DNA of 64,000 nt from Egibacter rhizosphaerae. Lineage in GTDB: Bacteria > Actinomycetota > Nitriliruptoria > Euzebyales > Egibacteraceae. The position numbers were made by a program, and so were the translations under genes. The notes beneath the pieces were generated by a model. It searched no databases and had not been told where the DNA came from. It worked only from the letters and a program-made list of their open reading frames with translations. The number at the start of each line of letters is the position of its first letter. Position 1 is the first letter of the stretch. Positions 54,364 through 63,481 of the stretch are shown in pieces. The DNA lies in NCBI RefSeq assembly GCF_004322855.1, contig NZ_CP036402.1, forward strand, positions 3,100,001 to 3,164,000, in the 5' to 3' direction.

Positions 54364-55520
54364 GCCCGGCGGACTCCGACCCGGTGCGCCCGGCGGACTC
54401 CGACCCGGTGCGCCCGGCGCAGTCCGACCCGGGGCGCCCGGGGCAGTCCGACCCGGACTCTGCTCGGCCGTCGGTGTCGGTCGTGATGGCCGTCCGCGAC
54501 GAGCAGGCGCATCTCGGCCGCGCGCTCGACGCCGTGCTCGCCCAGGACTACGCCGGCCTCCTGGAGGTGTGCGTGGCGGTGGCGCCCTCGCACGACGGGA
54601 CCGAGGAGCTCGCGCGGGAGGTGGCTGCGAGGGACCGGCGCGTCGCGGTGACCGCCAACCCGCGGGGCGTCACTCCCGCCGGCCTGAACGCCGCGATCGC
54701 GGCGACCAGCGGCGACGTCGTCGTGCGCGTCGACGGCCACGCGGTGCTGCCGCCCGGCTACGTCCGTCGGGCAGTGGAGCTCCTCGCCGAGACCGGCGCG
54801 GACAACGTCGGGGGCATCATGGCCGCCGAGGGCGATACCCCGTTCACCCGAGCAGTCGCCGCCGCGATGACGTCGCGGTTCGGGACGGGTGACGCGCGCT
54901 TCCACACCGGTGGGCGCCCGGGGCCGGTCGACACCGTCTATCTCGGGGTGTTCCGGCGCGCGGCGCTGGAGCGCGTCGGCCACTTCGACGAGCGGCTGGT
55001 GCGCACCCAGGACGCGGAGCTTAACCATCGGATCCGCCAGAGCGGCGGGCAGGTGTGGTTCCACCCGGACCTGCGCGTCGCGTACCGCCCGCGGGACAGC
55101 CTGCGCGGCCTCGCCCGCCAGTACTTCGAGTACGGACGCTGGCGCCGGGCGGTCGTGCGGCGCCACCCGGACTCCCTCGCGCTGCGACAGCTCGCCCCGC
55201 CCGCAGCACTCGTGGGCACGGTGGCAGGCGCCGCGCTCGGACTGACCGCGCTGGCGGGACGGAGCGGGCTGACGGGGCCGGCGGGGCGGACCCGGCCGGC
55301 CGGGGGCACGCTCGGACGCGCTCCGGAGCGTGTCCGGGCGCTCGCGCTGGCCGGCTGGGTCGCACCGCTGGGCTATCTGCTCGCGGTGCTCGGCGCGAGC
55401 GCCGCCGCCGGCCGCGGCCTCGAGCCCGGCGCGCGCCTGCGCCTGCCCCTGGTGTTCGCGACGATGCACGGCTGCTGGGCCGTCGGCTTCCTCACCAGCC
55501 CCCGGGACCTCGGAACCTGA
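54360..55520 (+). CDS. Family 2 glycosyltransferase
   Basis: A 386-aa inverting glycosyltransferase. The N-terminal 35 residues are four copies of an octapeptide (ADSDPVRP type) from a 24-bp DNA repeat. The GT-A domain follows: VSVVMAVRDEQAHLGRALDAV, the DxD-like VRVDGHA, and the acceptor-side ED motif TQDAELNHRI. Two or three hydrophobic helices at the C-terminus anchor it in the membrane. It probably adds a sugar to a lipid-linked intermediate for the LCP-attached polymer. Coupled to the LCP gene. Confidence 0.88.
   Translation: MSPADSDPVRPADSDPVRPAQSDPGRPGQSDPDSARPSVSVVMAVRDEQAHLGRALDAVLAQDYAGLLEVCVAVAPSHDGTEELAREVAARDRRVAVTANPRGVTPAGLNAAIAATSGDVVVRVDGHAVLPPGYVRRAVELLAETGADNVGGIMAAEGDTPFTRAVAAAMTSRFGTGDARFHTGGRPGPVDTVYLGVFRRAALERVGHFDERLVRTQDAELNHRIRQSGGQVWFHPDLRVAYRPRDSLRGLARQYFEYGRWRRAVVRRHPDSLALRQLAPPAALVGTVAGAALGLTALAGRSGLTGPAGRTRPAGGTLGRAPERVRALALAGWVAPLGYLLAVLGASAAAGRGLEPGARLRLPLVFATMHGCWAVGFLTSPRDLGT
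54365..54460. repeat. 24-bp in-frame repeat at the start of a glycosyltransferase gene
   Basis: Four units at about 54365, 54389, 54413 and 54437 begin CCCGG(C/G)G(G/C)A and encode PADSDPVR, PADSDPVR, PAQSDPGR and PGQSDPDS. The first two are identical. Confidence 0.88.
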
Positions 55521-55528
55521 GGCCGGCC

Positions 55529-55617
55529 GGCACGCCCGGCCCGCGGGGCGGCCAGGGCCACGCCTCCTCACCCGGGAGGCGGGCCACGGCACGCCCGGCC
55601 CGCCGGGGCGGCCAGGG
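55529..55617. repeat. Direct repeat of about 30 bp between glycosyltransferase and dehydrogenase genes
   Basis: GGCACGCCCGGCCCGC followed by GGGGCGGCCAGGG occurs at 55529-55557 and, with one extra C, at 55588-55617. Between them CCTCCTCACCCGGGAGG forms a small stem. A TACACT -10-like element follows at 55646. Confidence 0.8.
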
Positions 55618-55751
55618 GCAGGTGCCGGGTCGCACCGCGCGCACCTACACTGCGCGCGGCACGGCCTCGCCCGGGGCCCGGCGATCGGATCCGGCCGAGG
55701 CGTCGTGCGGCCTTGCCCGAGGACGCCCACCCCGAGGATGCAGACGCCGTC

Positions 55752-57122
55752 ATGGATCACACATCCCCCAGCGGATCGTCCGCCACCGCGTCGGATCCGG
55801 CTTCGGCCGGCTGGTCGTCGGAGGTCACCGACCGCGCCGCGCACTTCCGCGAGCGTCCGTGGACCGCCGGTGTGATCGGCCTCGGCTACGTGGGCCTGCC
55901 ACTCGCGGTCACCGCGGCGCAGAAGGGCCTGGCATGCGTCGGCTTCGACGTCTCCGACGCCGTCGTGGAGCGGCTGAAGGGCGGCACGAGCCACATCGGC
56001 GACGTCACCCACGGCGAGCTCGTCGAGGCGCTGGACAGCGGGCTCGAGGTCACCAGCGACCCGAGCCGGCTCGTGGACGCCGACACGATCTTCATCGCCG
56101 TGCCGAGCCCGCTGGGCCGCAACCGGCAGCCGGACATGAGCTACATCGAGGCGGCCGCGGATACCGTCCGCGAGGTCGCGCGGCCCGGTCAACTGATCAC
56201 GCTCGAGTCGACGACGTATCCGGGGACGACCGACGAGATCATCCTGCCGGCGGCCACCGCGAAGGGGCTCGAGCTCGACCGGGACGTCTTCGTCGCGTTC
56301 AGCCCCGAGCGGGTCGATCCCGGCAACCAGCGATCGACCGGTGAGATCCCGAAGGTCGTCGGTGGCGTGACGCCCGCGTCGGGTGCGGTGGCGGAGGCGG
56401 CCTACCGGCGCCTGGTGCCCGCGGTGCACCTCGTGTCGAACGCGCGCGCCGCCGAGATGACCAAGCTGCTCGAGAACACCTACCGCGCGGTGAACATCGG
56501 CCTGGTCAACGAGCTCGCGCAGCTGTCGCACGAGCTCGACATCGACGTCTGGGAGGTCATCGACGCCGCCGACACGAAGCCGTTCGGCTTCCAGGCGTTC
56601 TACCCCGGGCCCGGGGTGGGAGGGCACTGCATCCCGCTCGACCCGCAGTTCCTCGCCTGGCGCGCCCGCGAGGCGAAGTTCGCGACGCGCTTCATCGACC
56701 TCGCCGAGCAGGTCAACACCCGGATGCCGGCGTACAACGCGGACCGGGTCGCCGAGCTCCTGAACCGCCACGGCCGGCCCGTGTGGGGGACTCGGATCCT
56801 CGGGGTCGGGGTCGCCTACAAGCCGAACGTCGCCGACGACCGCGAGTCCCCCGCCTGGGACGTGCTCTCCGAGCTCGCCGCACGCGGGGGCGACATCGGC
56901 GTGCTCGACCCGCTGATCGAGCCCGAGCGCATCGCCGCGCAGGGCTACCGCACGGTCGGGCACAGCCGCGACGAGATCGCCGATCACGCTCTCGCGGTCG
57001 TCCTCACCGACCACGACGCGATCGACCTCGCCGAGCTCGCCGACGCGGTGCCCGCCGTGTTCGACACCCGCGGCGCGTACCGCAAGCGCGGCATCGACGC
57101 CCCCAACGTCACCGCGCTGTAG
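55752..57122 (+). CDS. UDP-sugar 6-dehydrogenase (WecC/WbpA-like)
   Basis: A 456-aa NAD-dependent dehydrogenase that oxidises UDP-hexose or UDP-N-acetylhexosamine to the uronate in two steps. Cofactor motif IGLGYVGLPLA at about residues 40-50, PERVDPGN, the central KLLENTYRAVNIGLVNELA, and the catalytic Cys in GVGGHCIPLDP. Closest in pattern to UDP-N-acetylmannosamine/glucosamine dehydrogenases. An in-frame TTG at 55713 is possible; ATG 55752 is preferred. Provides acidic sugar for the polymer of this region. Confidence 0.88.
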   Translation: MDHTSPSGSSATASDPASAGWSSEVTDRAAHFRERPWTAGVIGLGYVGLPLAVTAAQKGLACVGFDVSDAVVERLKGGTSHIGDVTHGELVEALDSGLEVTSDPSRLVDADTIFIAVPSPLGRNRQPDMSYIEAAADTVREVARPGQLITLESTTYPGTTDEIILPAATAKGLELDRDVFVAFSPERVDPGNQRSTGEIPKVVGGVTPASGAVAEAAYRRLVPAVHLVSNARAAEMTKLLENTYRAVNIGLVNELAQLSHELDIDVWEVIDAADTKPFGFQAFYPGPGVGGHCIPLDPQFLAWRAREAKFATRFIDLAEQVNTRMPAYNADRVAELLNRHGRPVWGTRILGVGVAYKPNVADDRESPAWDVLSELAARGGDIGVLDPLIEPERIAAQGYRTVGHSRDEIADHALAVVLTDHDAIDLAELADAVPAVFDTRGAYRKRGIDAPNVTAL

Positions 57123-57125
57123 CGC

Positions 57126-58280
57126 GTGGCCGGCAGCGGGGCCTCCCACGAGGCGGGGTCGCGGGCCGGTGCGGCGTCCCGGCCCGACGCCGTCGTGCTC
57201 GTGTTGTCGACCGTGCACCAGGCCGACGACCCGCGTCTGCGCTACCGCACGGTCGCGGTCGTGGCCGCCGACGGGCCGGTGCGCTACGCCACCCGGCCCC
57301 CGGCTCCCGCGACCGTCGACGACCACGAGTGGCGCGCGTTGCCGGGCGGTCGGCCGCGGCGCTGGCTCGCCGCCGTGCGGGAGGCGTGGCGCCGCGACGT
57401 CGCGCTCGTGAGCGTGCACGATCCCGAGCTCATCCCGCTCGCGCTCGCGACCCGCTACCTGCGCCGCCGGCCGGTGATCGTCGACGTGCACGAGGACGTG
57501 CCGGCCCAGATCGCCACGAAGGCGTGGCTGCCGCGCCCGTTGCGGCGCCCGCTCGCGTGGCTGGCCGCCGGGCTGCTGCGGGCCGCCGAGCGTGGGTGCG
57601 TCGTCACGCTCGCGGAGCCGAACTACGCCGACCGCTTCCGGCGCGCGCACCCGGTCCTGCCCAACTACCCCGATCCGGCGTCGCTTCCCCAGGCCGCGCC
57701 CAGCGACGGCTGGTTCGTGTACGTCGGGGACGTCACGGAGGTGCGGGGGGCGCGGCTCGCGGTCGCGGCGGTCGGCCGCCTCGAGCCACCCCGCAGGCTG
57801 CGGCTCATCGGCCGCTGCGCCTCCGATCTCGCGACGGTGCTGCGGGCCGACGCCGATGCGCACGACGTCGAGCTCGACCTGCCCGGGTTCGTGCCTCACC
57901 CGCACGCGATGGCACGGGTCGCCACCGCCGAGGCGGGGCTGTCGCCCCTGGCGGACATCCCGAACTACCGGCGGTCCCTGCCCACCAAGACCCTCGAGTA
58001 CCTCGGCGCCGGGGTCCCCGTCGTCGCGAGCGACCTGCCCGGCACGCGCGAGGTGGTCGGCGACCTGCCGGGTGTTCGGCTCGTCGCGGCGCCCGGTCCC
58101 GGCCCGCCCGCCCCACACGACGTGCAGTCCTGGGCCGAGGCACTCCGAGCCGTGCGCGCCGATCCGGGCGTCCGGGCCCGCGCGCTGACGGGCCGTGATG
58201 CGGTGCGGGCCCGCTTCGCGTGGCCGTCGACCCACCTGCGCCGCATCTACGCGGACGCGCGCACCACGCACGGTCGCTGA
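57126..58280 (+). CDS. Family 4-type glycosyltransferase
   Basis: A 384-aa GT-B protein. The donor-domain motif LPTKTLEYLGAGVPVVASDLPG holds the Glu that contacts the nucleotide-sugar ribose. The N-terminal domain has VSVHDPELIPLAL and VDVHEDVP. GTG 57126 follows the dehydrogenase stop by 3 nt, so the two are co-transcribed. Likely transfers the sugar made by its neighbour to a membrane-lipid acceptor. Confidence 0.85.
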   Translation: MAGSGASHEAGSRAGAASRPDAVVLVLSTVHQADDPRLRYRTVAVVAADGPVRYATRPPAPATVDDHEWRALPGGRPRRWLAAVREAWRRDVALVSVHDPELIPLALATRYLRRRPVIVDVHEDVPAQIATKAWLPRPLRRPLAWLAAGLLRAAERGCVVTLAEPNYADRFRRAHPVLPNYPDPASLPQAAPSDGWFVYVGDVTEVRGARLAVAAVGRLEPPRRLRLIGRCASDLATVLRADADAHDVELDLPGFVPHPHAMARVATAEAGLSPLADIPNYRRSLPTKTLEYLGAGVPVVASDLPGTREVVGDLPGVRLVAAPGPGPPAPHDVQSWAEALRAVRADPGVRARALTGRDAVRARFAWPSTHLRRIYADARTTHGR

Positions 58281-58638
58281 GTCGGGCCGCACCGTCGCCT
58301 CCCCGGGCCCGGTCGTGCGACGTCCGACCCCGGTCGGTGCCAGGCGGGCACCGGTCGCACATTGCGGAGGGCGTTCCCCGACCCGGGGGAGGGTCGCCGT
58401 GGCCCAAGGGGAGGTGTCCGGAGGGACAAGCGGGGCGATTGCGGCGACCGGGTCGCTTGGCACGATCCGGGTGCCCTCGGCGGGACGAGTTCCCAGTTCA
58501 CGATCAACGCACCGCGCCGGCCGAACGCGTCGCGTGCGCGGCCATGAAGGCTCCCTGCCCCGTCGGGACGCGGCACCCCCCACAACCACACCCGACCCGA
58601 CACCCGACCCCCACACCCCACCCCACAAAGCGAGCCCC
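58281..58638. other. 358-bp non-coding region before the CWB2-RlpA gene
   Basis: No gene is supported here. Near its left end CGGTGCC (58335-58341) and GGCACCG (58347-58353) form a 7-bp stem that may end the glycosyltransferase transcript. The last 70 bases are C/A-rich and almost free of G (CCCACACCCCACCCCAC-like), an unusual leader for the CWB2-RlpA gene. I compared it by eye with c-di-AMP (ydaO) riboswitches, often found before RlpA-type genes in actinobacteria, and did not find the conserved core. Confidence 0.4.
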
Positions 58639-60075
58639 ATGACACTCTCCCGAACGCAACTGCTCCGACGTGTGACCACCCGTGCGGCGGTGATCGCCGC
58701 CGGGGCGTTGATGGTCCCGGTCGCCGCGACACCCGTCCTGGCCGACGACGAGGACGAGGTCGTGCGCTTGGCCGCCGGCAACGATCGGATCGAGACCGCG
58801 ATCGAGACCAGCAAGGCCGCTGGCGACGACGCGCGAGAAGCCCTGCTCGTGCACGAGGACGGTTATCCCGACGCGCTGGCTGCGGGCTCGGTGGCCGGCG
58901 AGCTCGACGCGCCGCTGCTGTACACCGACGGCGCGGGGCTCGACCCCCGGGTCGCCGACGAGCTCGACCGGCTCGGGACCGAGCGGGTCTGGGTGTTCGG
59001 CGGCCCGGCCGCGATCGACGAGACCGTGACGGACGCGCTCGCTGACGCCGACCTCGAGGTCGAGCGGATCGACGGTGACACCCGCGTGGGGACCGCGGCG
59101 GCCGCCGCGACCGAGCTGCACGACGAGATCGACACGGCCACGCTCGCCCTCGGGTTCTCCGCCGACGACCGGCCCGGATGGCCGGACGCCGGCGCCGCCG
59201 CGACGTTCGCCGGCGCCGGAGCCACCCCGACCCTCCTGAGCCGGCACGACTCGGTGCCGCAGGTCACCCTGGACGCGCTCGACGAGCTCGATGTCGAGCG
59301 GGTCCAGCTCATCGGCGGACAGCACGTGCTCGCCGACGGCGTCTCGGACGAGCTCGAGCGCGCCGGCTTCGACGTGGAGCGACACTCCGGCGAGACCCGC
59401 GCCGCGACGGCCGCTCGCGTCGCCGACCGCGTCCTCGACGGAGCCGCCGAGGACGCCGAGTTCACCGCGGTGCTGGTCGACGGTCGGGCCCAGCCCGACG
59501 TCTTCCTGGCCGGGGGTCTCGCGGCCCGCATCGGCGGCACGGTCCTGTTCAGCGGGCGGGATCAGCTCTCCTCACACGCCGAGGAGGCGCTGCGCCGCGA
59601 CCGCGTGACCGGCGCGACGGTGGTCGGAGGCGGCCTGCACTCGTGGGTGGTCGACAGTGCCTCCGCCGCCGCGTCCGGCGACGACCTGCCCGAGCCCCCC
59701 GACGAGCTCGTCGAGGAGGAGCCCGCCGAGGCCGAGGAGGAGGCCGAGCCGGAGGGCCCCGAGGTCGTCGACGTCGTCGAGGGCGAGGCCAGCTGGTACG
59801 GCGACCGGTTCGCCGGGCGCCCGACCGCCAGCGGCGAGCCCTACGACCCCAACGCGCTCACGGCCGCGATGCCGCCGGGCACGGTCGCCTTCGGCACGTG
59901 GGTGCGCGTCACCTACCTCGCCACCGACCGATCGGTCGAGGTGCGCATCAACGACCGCGGCCCGTACGCCGGCAACCGCGTGATCGACCTCTCGCGCGCC
60001 GCCGCGGACACGATCGGCCTGCGCAGCGCCGGGACCGGCCAGGTGCGCATCGAGGTACTCGACGGCGCCCCGTAG
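58639..60075 (+). CDS. Secreted protein: three CWB2 cell-wall-binding repeats plus RlpA-like barrel
   Basis: A 478-aa exported protein. Signal peptide residues 1-35 (VIAAGALMVPVAATPVLA). Three cell-wall-binding repeat 2 units follow, starting at RLAAGNDRIETAI, RIDGDTRVGTAA and RHSGETRAATAA. An acidic Glu/Pro linker (about 355-380) joins them to a C-terminal double-psi beta-barrel: GEASWYGDRFAGRPTASGE, GTWVRVTYLATDRSVEVRINDRGPY, with the conserved Asp of the NDRGPY motif. RlpA-type barrels cleave or bind glycan strands; CWB2 anchors to wall polymers. The combination suggests a wall-anchored remodelling enzyme. Weak ribosome site AAAGCGAG before ATG 58639. Confidence 0.88.
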   Translation: MTLSRTQLLRRVTTRAAVIAAGALMVPVAATPVLADDEDEVVRLAAGNDRIETAIETSKAAGDDAREALLVHEDGYPDALAAGSVAGELDAPLLYTDGAGLDPRVADELDRLGTERVWVFGGPAAIDETVTDALADADLEVERIDGDTRVGTAAAAATELHDEIDTATLALGFSADDRPGWPDAGAAATFAGAGATPTLLSRHDSVPQVTLDALDELDVERVQLIGGQHVLADGVSDELERAGFDVERHSGETRAATAARVADRVLDGAAEDAEFTAVLVDGRAQPDVFLAGGLAARIGGTVLFSGRDQLSSHAEEALRRDRVTGATVVGGGLHSWVVDSASAAASGDDLPEPPDELVEEEPAEAEEEAEPEGPEVVDVVEGEASWYGDRFAGRPTASGEPYDPNALTAAMPPGTVAFGTWVRVTYLATDRSVEVRINDRGPYAGNRVIDLSRAAADTIGLRSAGTGQVRIEVLDGAP

Positions 60076-60118
60076 CCACCACGGGCGCGTCGGCGGCGGC
60101 GCTACGCTGCCGCCACCC

Positions 60119-61255
60119 ATGGCGCGACGACGAGACGGATCGACCCGCGCGCCCGGCCCACCGGCCGGGCGCGCCTTGCTGTGCACGACCAACGGGATCG
60201 GCCTCGGCCACCTGACCCGCGCGATGGCGGTCGGGTCCCGCCTGCCGCACGGCCTCACCCCCATCGTGTTCACGACCTCGCAGGCCGTGCCCGTCGTCCG
60301 GGCACAGGGGTTCGCGGTCGAGCACCTGCCGTCGCCCGGCGCGGCCCCGCTCGACCAGCCCGACTGGAACCTGTTGTACGAGCGGCGGTTGGAGGAGCTG
60401 CTCGCGACCTACGACCCCGCGGTCGTGGCCTTCGACGGCACGCATCCCTATGTCGGCCTGCTGCGCGCGACCTCCCGTCACCGCCGTCGTGCGTTCGTGT
60501 GGGTCCGGCGCGCGATGTGGCAGCCGGGGCTCGGGCGCGAGTCGGTCGCGCGAGCGGGACTCTTCGACGCGGTCATCGAGCCGGGCGAGCACGCGGCCCC
60601 CGCCGACCGGGGCGCGACCACGAGGGCCGACGACGGGGCGGTGCGGGTCGACCCCATCCTGCTGTGCGATCCGGGCGAGCAGCGCGACCGGACCGAGGCC
60701 CGTGCCGCGCTGGGCCTCGATCCCGACCCGACCTGGGCGCTCGTCCAGCTCGGCGCGGGGGCCATCAACGACCTCTCGAGCACGCTGGGCGCCGCGTTCG
60801 CGGCGTTGCGCGCGACGCCCGGGGTCCGGATCGCGTTCGCGGACTCCACCCTCGTCGCGCCGCGGGACGACCTGCCCGGCGACGTCGCCCGGCTGCGCCG
60901 CTATCCGCTCGCCGCCGACCTCGCGGCCTTCGACGTCGTGCTCACCGCGGCCGGCTACAACACGTACCACGAGGTGCTCGCGGCGGGCGTGCCCGCGGTG
61001 TTCGCGCCGAACCGCTCGACCCAGCTCGACGACCAGCTCGCACGGGCGCGGTTCGCCGACCGTCTCGGCGTCGCCCGGTGCTGGGAGGACGGCTCGCCGG
61101 AGACCTTGCGCCGGATCCTCGCCGCGTTGCTCGCGCCCGGTGAGGCCGCGCGGGTCCGTGCGCGCCTGCAGCGGCGGCCGGTGCGCAACGGCGCGGGGGA
61201 GGCGGCGGCGGTGCTCTCCCGGCAGGCCGCCGCACGCCGCGGGGAGGGGGCCTAG
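60119..61255 (+). CDS. MurG/GT28-like glycosyltransferase
   Basis: A 378-aa GT-B protein. The N-terminal loop TTNGIGLGHLTRAMAVG and C-terminal AAGYNTYHEVLAAGVPAVFAPN..TQLDDQ match UDP-sugar transferases of the MurG/GT28 type. TACGCT lies 10 nt before the ATG and no ribosome site is seen, so the mRNA may be leaderless or nearly so. The stop overlaps the next GTG by one base. Substrate unknown; context suggests a surface glycan. Confidence 0.83.
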   Translation: MARRRDGSTRAPGPPAGRALLCTTNGIGLGHLTRAMAVGSRLPHGLTPIVFTTSQAVPVVRAQGFAVEHLPSPGAAPLDQPDWNLLYERRLEELLATYDPAVVAFDGTHPYVGLLRATSRHRRRAFVWVRRAMWQPGLGRESVARAGLFDAVIEPGEHAAPADRGATTRADDGAVRVDPILLCDPGEQRDRTEARAALGLDPDPTWALVQLGAGAINDLSSTLGAAFAALRATPGVRIAFADSTLVAPRDDLPGDVARLRRYPLAADLAAFDVVLTAAGYNTYHEVLAAGVPAVFAPNRSTQLDDQLARARFADRLGVARCWEDGSPETLRRILAALLAPGEAARVRARLQRRPVRNGAGEAAAVLSRQAAARRGEGA

Positions 61256-61746
61256 TGGCGGCCCCGGCTCCGGGTCTCGTGCGGCGGGTCTATCGGCGGC
61301 TGCTCGCCCGGCTGCCACCGGGTTCGCAGGTGGCAACCAAGCGCGCGTTGCTCGCCGGACGCCAGCGCGCCCGGGCGCTGGCCGGGCGCGGGCCGGGAGC
61401 ACTCGCCGGGCGCCCGATCGTGCGCCCTGGTGGCGACCCGAGGCTGGGCACCACCCTGGTCCGCGCGTTCGGGGGTGGCCGTCCGCAGCTCGCCGCGGCC
61501 TGCGCGGAGGCGGCCTCGCGACGGGACGGCGGTGAGCCCGTCGTGCTCGTGAGCGACCACGACGGCGTCGATCTGGCACGTGACCGTGGCCTCGTCCTCG
61601 AGCTCGTCCCCCCGGAGGCCGAGTGGCGTGCCGCGACCGGGGGCGACGCGACCGCGTACGCGCGCTTCCGCACCGCCCGGCTCGACGACCTGGCCGACGT
61701 CTGGGACGTGGCCCGCACGGTCGACGTGCCGGTGTCGCCAGGCTGA
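61255..61746 (+). CDS. Uncharacterised protein coupled to a glycosyltransferase
   Basis: A 163-aa protein of unknown family. The N-terminal 50 residues are very Arg/Ala/Gly rich (GLVRRVYRRLLARL, AGRQRARALAGRG). The second half has a compact pattern RPQLAAACAEAASRRDGGEPVVLVSDHDGVDLARDRG and DVWDVARTVDVPV. It resembles the N-terminal part of a glycosyltransferase or a sugar-phosphate enzyme but no motif decides. Its GTG overlaps the preceding TAG, so it is translated with the GT28-like gene. Confidence 0.55.
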   Translation: MAAPAPGLVRRVYRRLLARLPPGSQVATKRALLAGRQRARALAGRGPGALAGRPIVRPGGDPRLGTTLVRAFGGGRPQLAAACAEAASRRDGGEPVVLVSDHDGVDLARDRGLVLELVPPEAEWRAATGGDATAYARFRTARLDDLADVWDVARTVDVPVSPG

Positions 61747-61780
61747 GCGGGTGCCCTGCGACCTGACCGCGCGGTGTGGG

Positions 61781-63481
61781 TCAGCCGGCCGGGTCGGGCG
61801 GGTCGCGTCGAGCCGTCGTGGCCTGATCGCGTCCGGCGAGCGTGCGCGCGAGCCCGCGCAGCGCCGCCATCGCCGCGCCGGGTCGGCGGGCCCGCGCGAC
61901 CTGCCCGAAGGCGTCCGCGATCCGGAGCACGCGGCGCCGCCGCAACCGGGCGAGCGTGTCCTCGGCCGCGCCCAGCTGCGCCTCGAGCCGCTGGATGCGC
62001 GCGTCGCGGGCGGTCCCCGACCCGCCCGCTGGGGGCGGTTTGCCCACGCTGCCGATGCCGAGGTCCTCGCCGGGCACCCACCGTTCCTCGAACAGCTCGC
62101 CGACCAGCGCGGCCACCTCGCCCGGGCGGTCGGTGAGCCGCGCGGCGCGCTGGACCGCGCGGGTGCTCACGGCCTCCACCGTCCCGTGGGCGTCGGGAGC
62201 CATCCCCGGGACGACGACGTGCAGGGCGCCCACCCGGTGGTGGGCGAGTCGCTCGCGGACGCGCACCAGGGCGTCCGGGGCCGTGCGGACCGCCGGCGGC
62301 ACCGTGAGGCGGATCGGCGTGTACGGGTGCGTGGCCGACCAGGTGGCGGCATCGGTCACGGTGACCCGGTCCTGGCCGGCCATCCACAGGTCGAGCCGCT
62401 CGCGCACCGGATCACCGGCCGGCGCGGTCACCCCGATCGCGACGTCGGCGGTGTCGTTGGCGAGCAGCGACTCGATGCAGCGCAGGGCCTCCTCCTCGGT
62501 CGTGGTGGCCTCGCTGACCGGCACCTCCGCCGCGAGGTAGGGCACGGCGAACGCCCGGCCGGGAACCGAGCGGCGGTAGTTGCGCGCGGGTGCGTGGTTC
62601 GCGATGACCGGCAGGCGCCGGGTGATCGCCGCGTCGCGGGACGCCTGGTCGTCGAGGTGGCGGGGGCCCTGGTGCCAGCTGTGCGCCTCGCGGTCGGGTA
62701 CCAGCACGGCCCCGCGAGTGAAGAGGCGGTAGCCGAAGATCGTGTCCTCGCAGCCGCGGATGCCGAACACCGGGAAGCCGCCGACCTCCCGGAACAACCA
62801 CGACGGGACCGCGATCGACGACCCCACCGCGACGCGCCAGAGGTCCCCCCGAGGCTCCCGCAGTTGGTCCGTCTCGCCGAGCAGCTTCTCGATCCAGTCG
62901 TGGTCCTGCTGCTCGCGGCCCTCGACGAGCGCGGCGACCCCGCCGTCGGCGGCCGCCCGTGTGACGTCGTCCGCGCCGATGTCCGCGAAGTCGACGAAGG
63001 TGCGGAATCCCATCGTGACCGCGTGGTCGATCGTGTGGTGCCAGCGCGCGTGGGCCTCGACGTGGTGCGGGTCGAGGACCACGTCCGCGTCGACGAACAA
63101 CAGGATCTCGCCGGTGGCCGTGAACCCTCCGGTGGACCGGGCCTTGCCCGCCCCGAAGCCCTCGTTGACCTGACGGACCGCACGGACCGGTACGTCCCCG
63201 GCGAACGCCGGCACGTCGAGCGGCGGGTCGCTGCCGTCGTCGACGACCACGATCTCGAGCAGCTCGGGCGGGTAGCGCTGCGCCGCGAGCGAGGCGAGCG
63301 TCAGCGGCAGCTCGTCATGGTCGCCGTAGGCCGGCACGACGAGGCTCACGGTCATGGTCGGGGTCCACGAGCCCAGCGGCGGCACGGACAGCTGGTCCCA
63401 GCGATTGTGGGCGACCCGGGGCTGGTCCGACGCGGGGCCGGCGACGGTCGCCGGTACCGGCGCGGCGGCAGGTATGCTCAT
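61781..63481 (-). CDS. Family 2 glycosyltransferase with helical tail
   Basis: A 566-aa protein. GT-A domain at about residues 40-310: VSLVVPAYGDHDELPLTLASLA, VVVDDGS, the metal motif LLFVDADVVLD and the acceptor motif FGIRGCEDTIFGYRL. A second region to about 470 has no clear motif, and the tail (RDARIQRLEAQLGAAEDTLARL) is coiled-coil like. It probably extends a surface polymer. The ATG at 63481 lies only 5 bp from the GTG of the divergent gene; see the overlapping -10 elements. Confidence 0.87.
   Translation of the reverse strand: MSIPAAAPVPATVAGPASDQPRVAHNRWDQLSVPPLGSWTPTMTVSLVVPAYGDHDELPLTLASLAAQRYPPELLEIVVVDDGSDPPLDVPAFAGDVPVRAVRQVNEGFGAGKARSTGGFTATGEILLFVDADVVLDPHHVEAHARWHHTIDHAVTMGFRTFVDFADIGADDVTRAAADGGVAALVEGREQQDHDWIEKLLGETDQLREPRGDLWRVAVGSSIAVPSWLFREVGGFPVFGIRGCEDTIFGYRLFTRGAVLVPDREAHSWHQGPRHLDDQASRDAAITRRLPVIANHAPARNYRRSVPGRAFAVPYLAAEVPVSEATTTEEEALRCIESLLANDTADVAIGVTAPAGDPVRERLDLWMAGQDRVTVTDAATWSATHPYTPIRLTVPPAVRTAPDALVRVRERLAHHRVGALHVVVPGMAPDAHGTVEAVSTRAVQRAARLTDRPGEVAALVGELFEERWVPGEDLGIGSVGKPPPAGGSGTARDARIQRLEAQLGAAEDTLARLRRRRVLRIADAFGQVARARRPGAAMAALRGLARTLAGRDQATTARRDPPDPAG

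Noticed and set aside
58281-58638. c-di-AMP (ydaO) riboswitch before the RlpA-type gene
   Set aside because: The expected GGGTGAATC and CCGAATCCGACAGC-type core segments are absent; only generic GC stems are present.
54321-58814. Very long antisense open frame (about 1,500 codons) opposite the LCP/glycosyltransferase genes
   Set aside because: It mirrors high-GC codon bias of real genes on the plus strand, is Arg/His/Pro-rich and shows no domain; the plus-strand genes have clear motifs and coupled starts.
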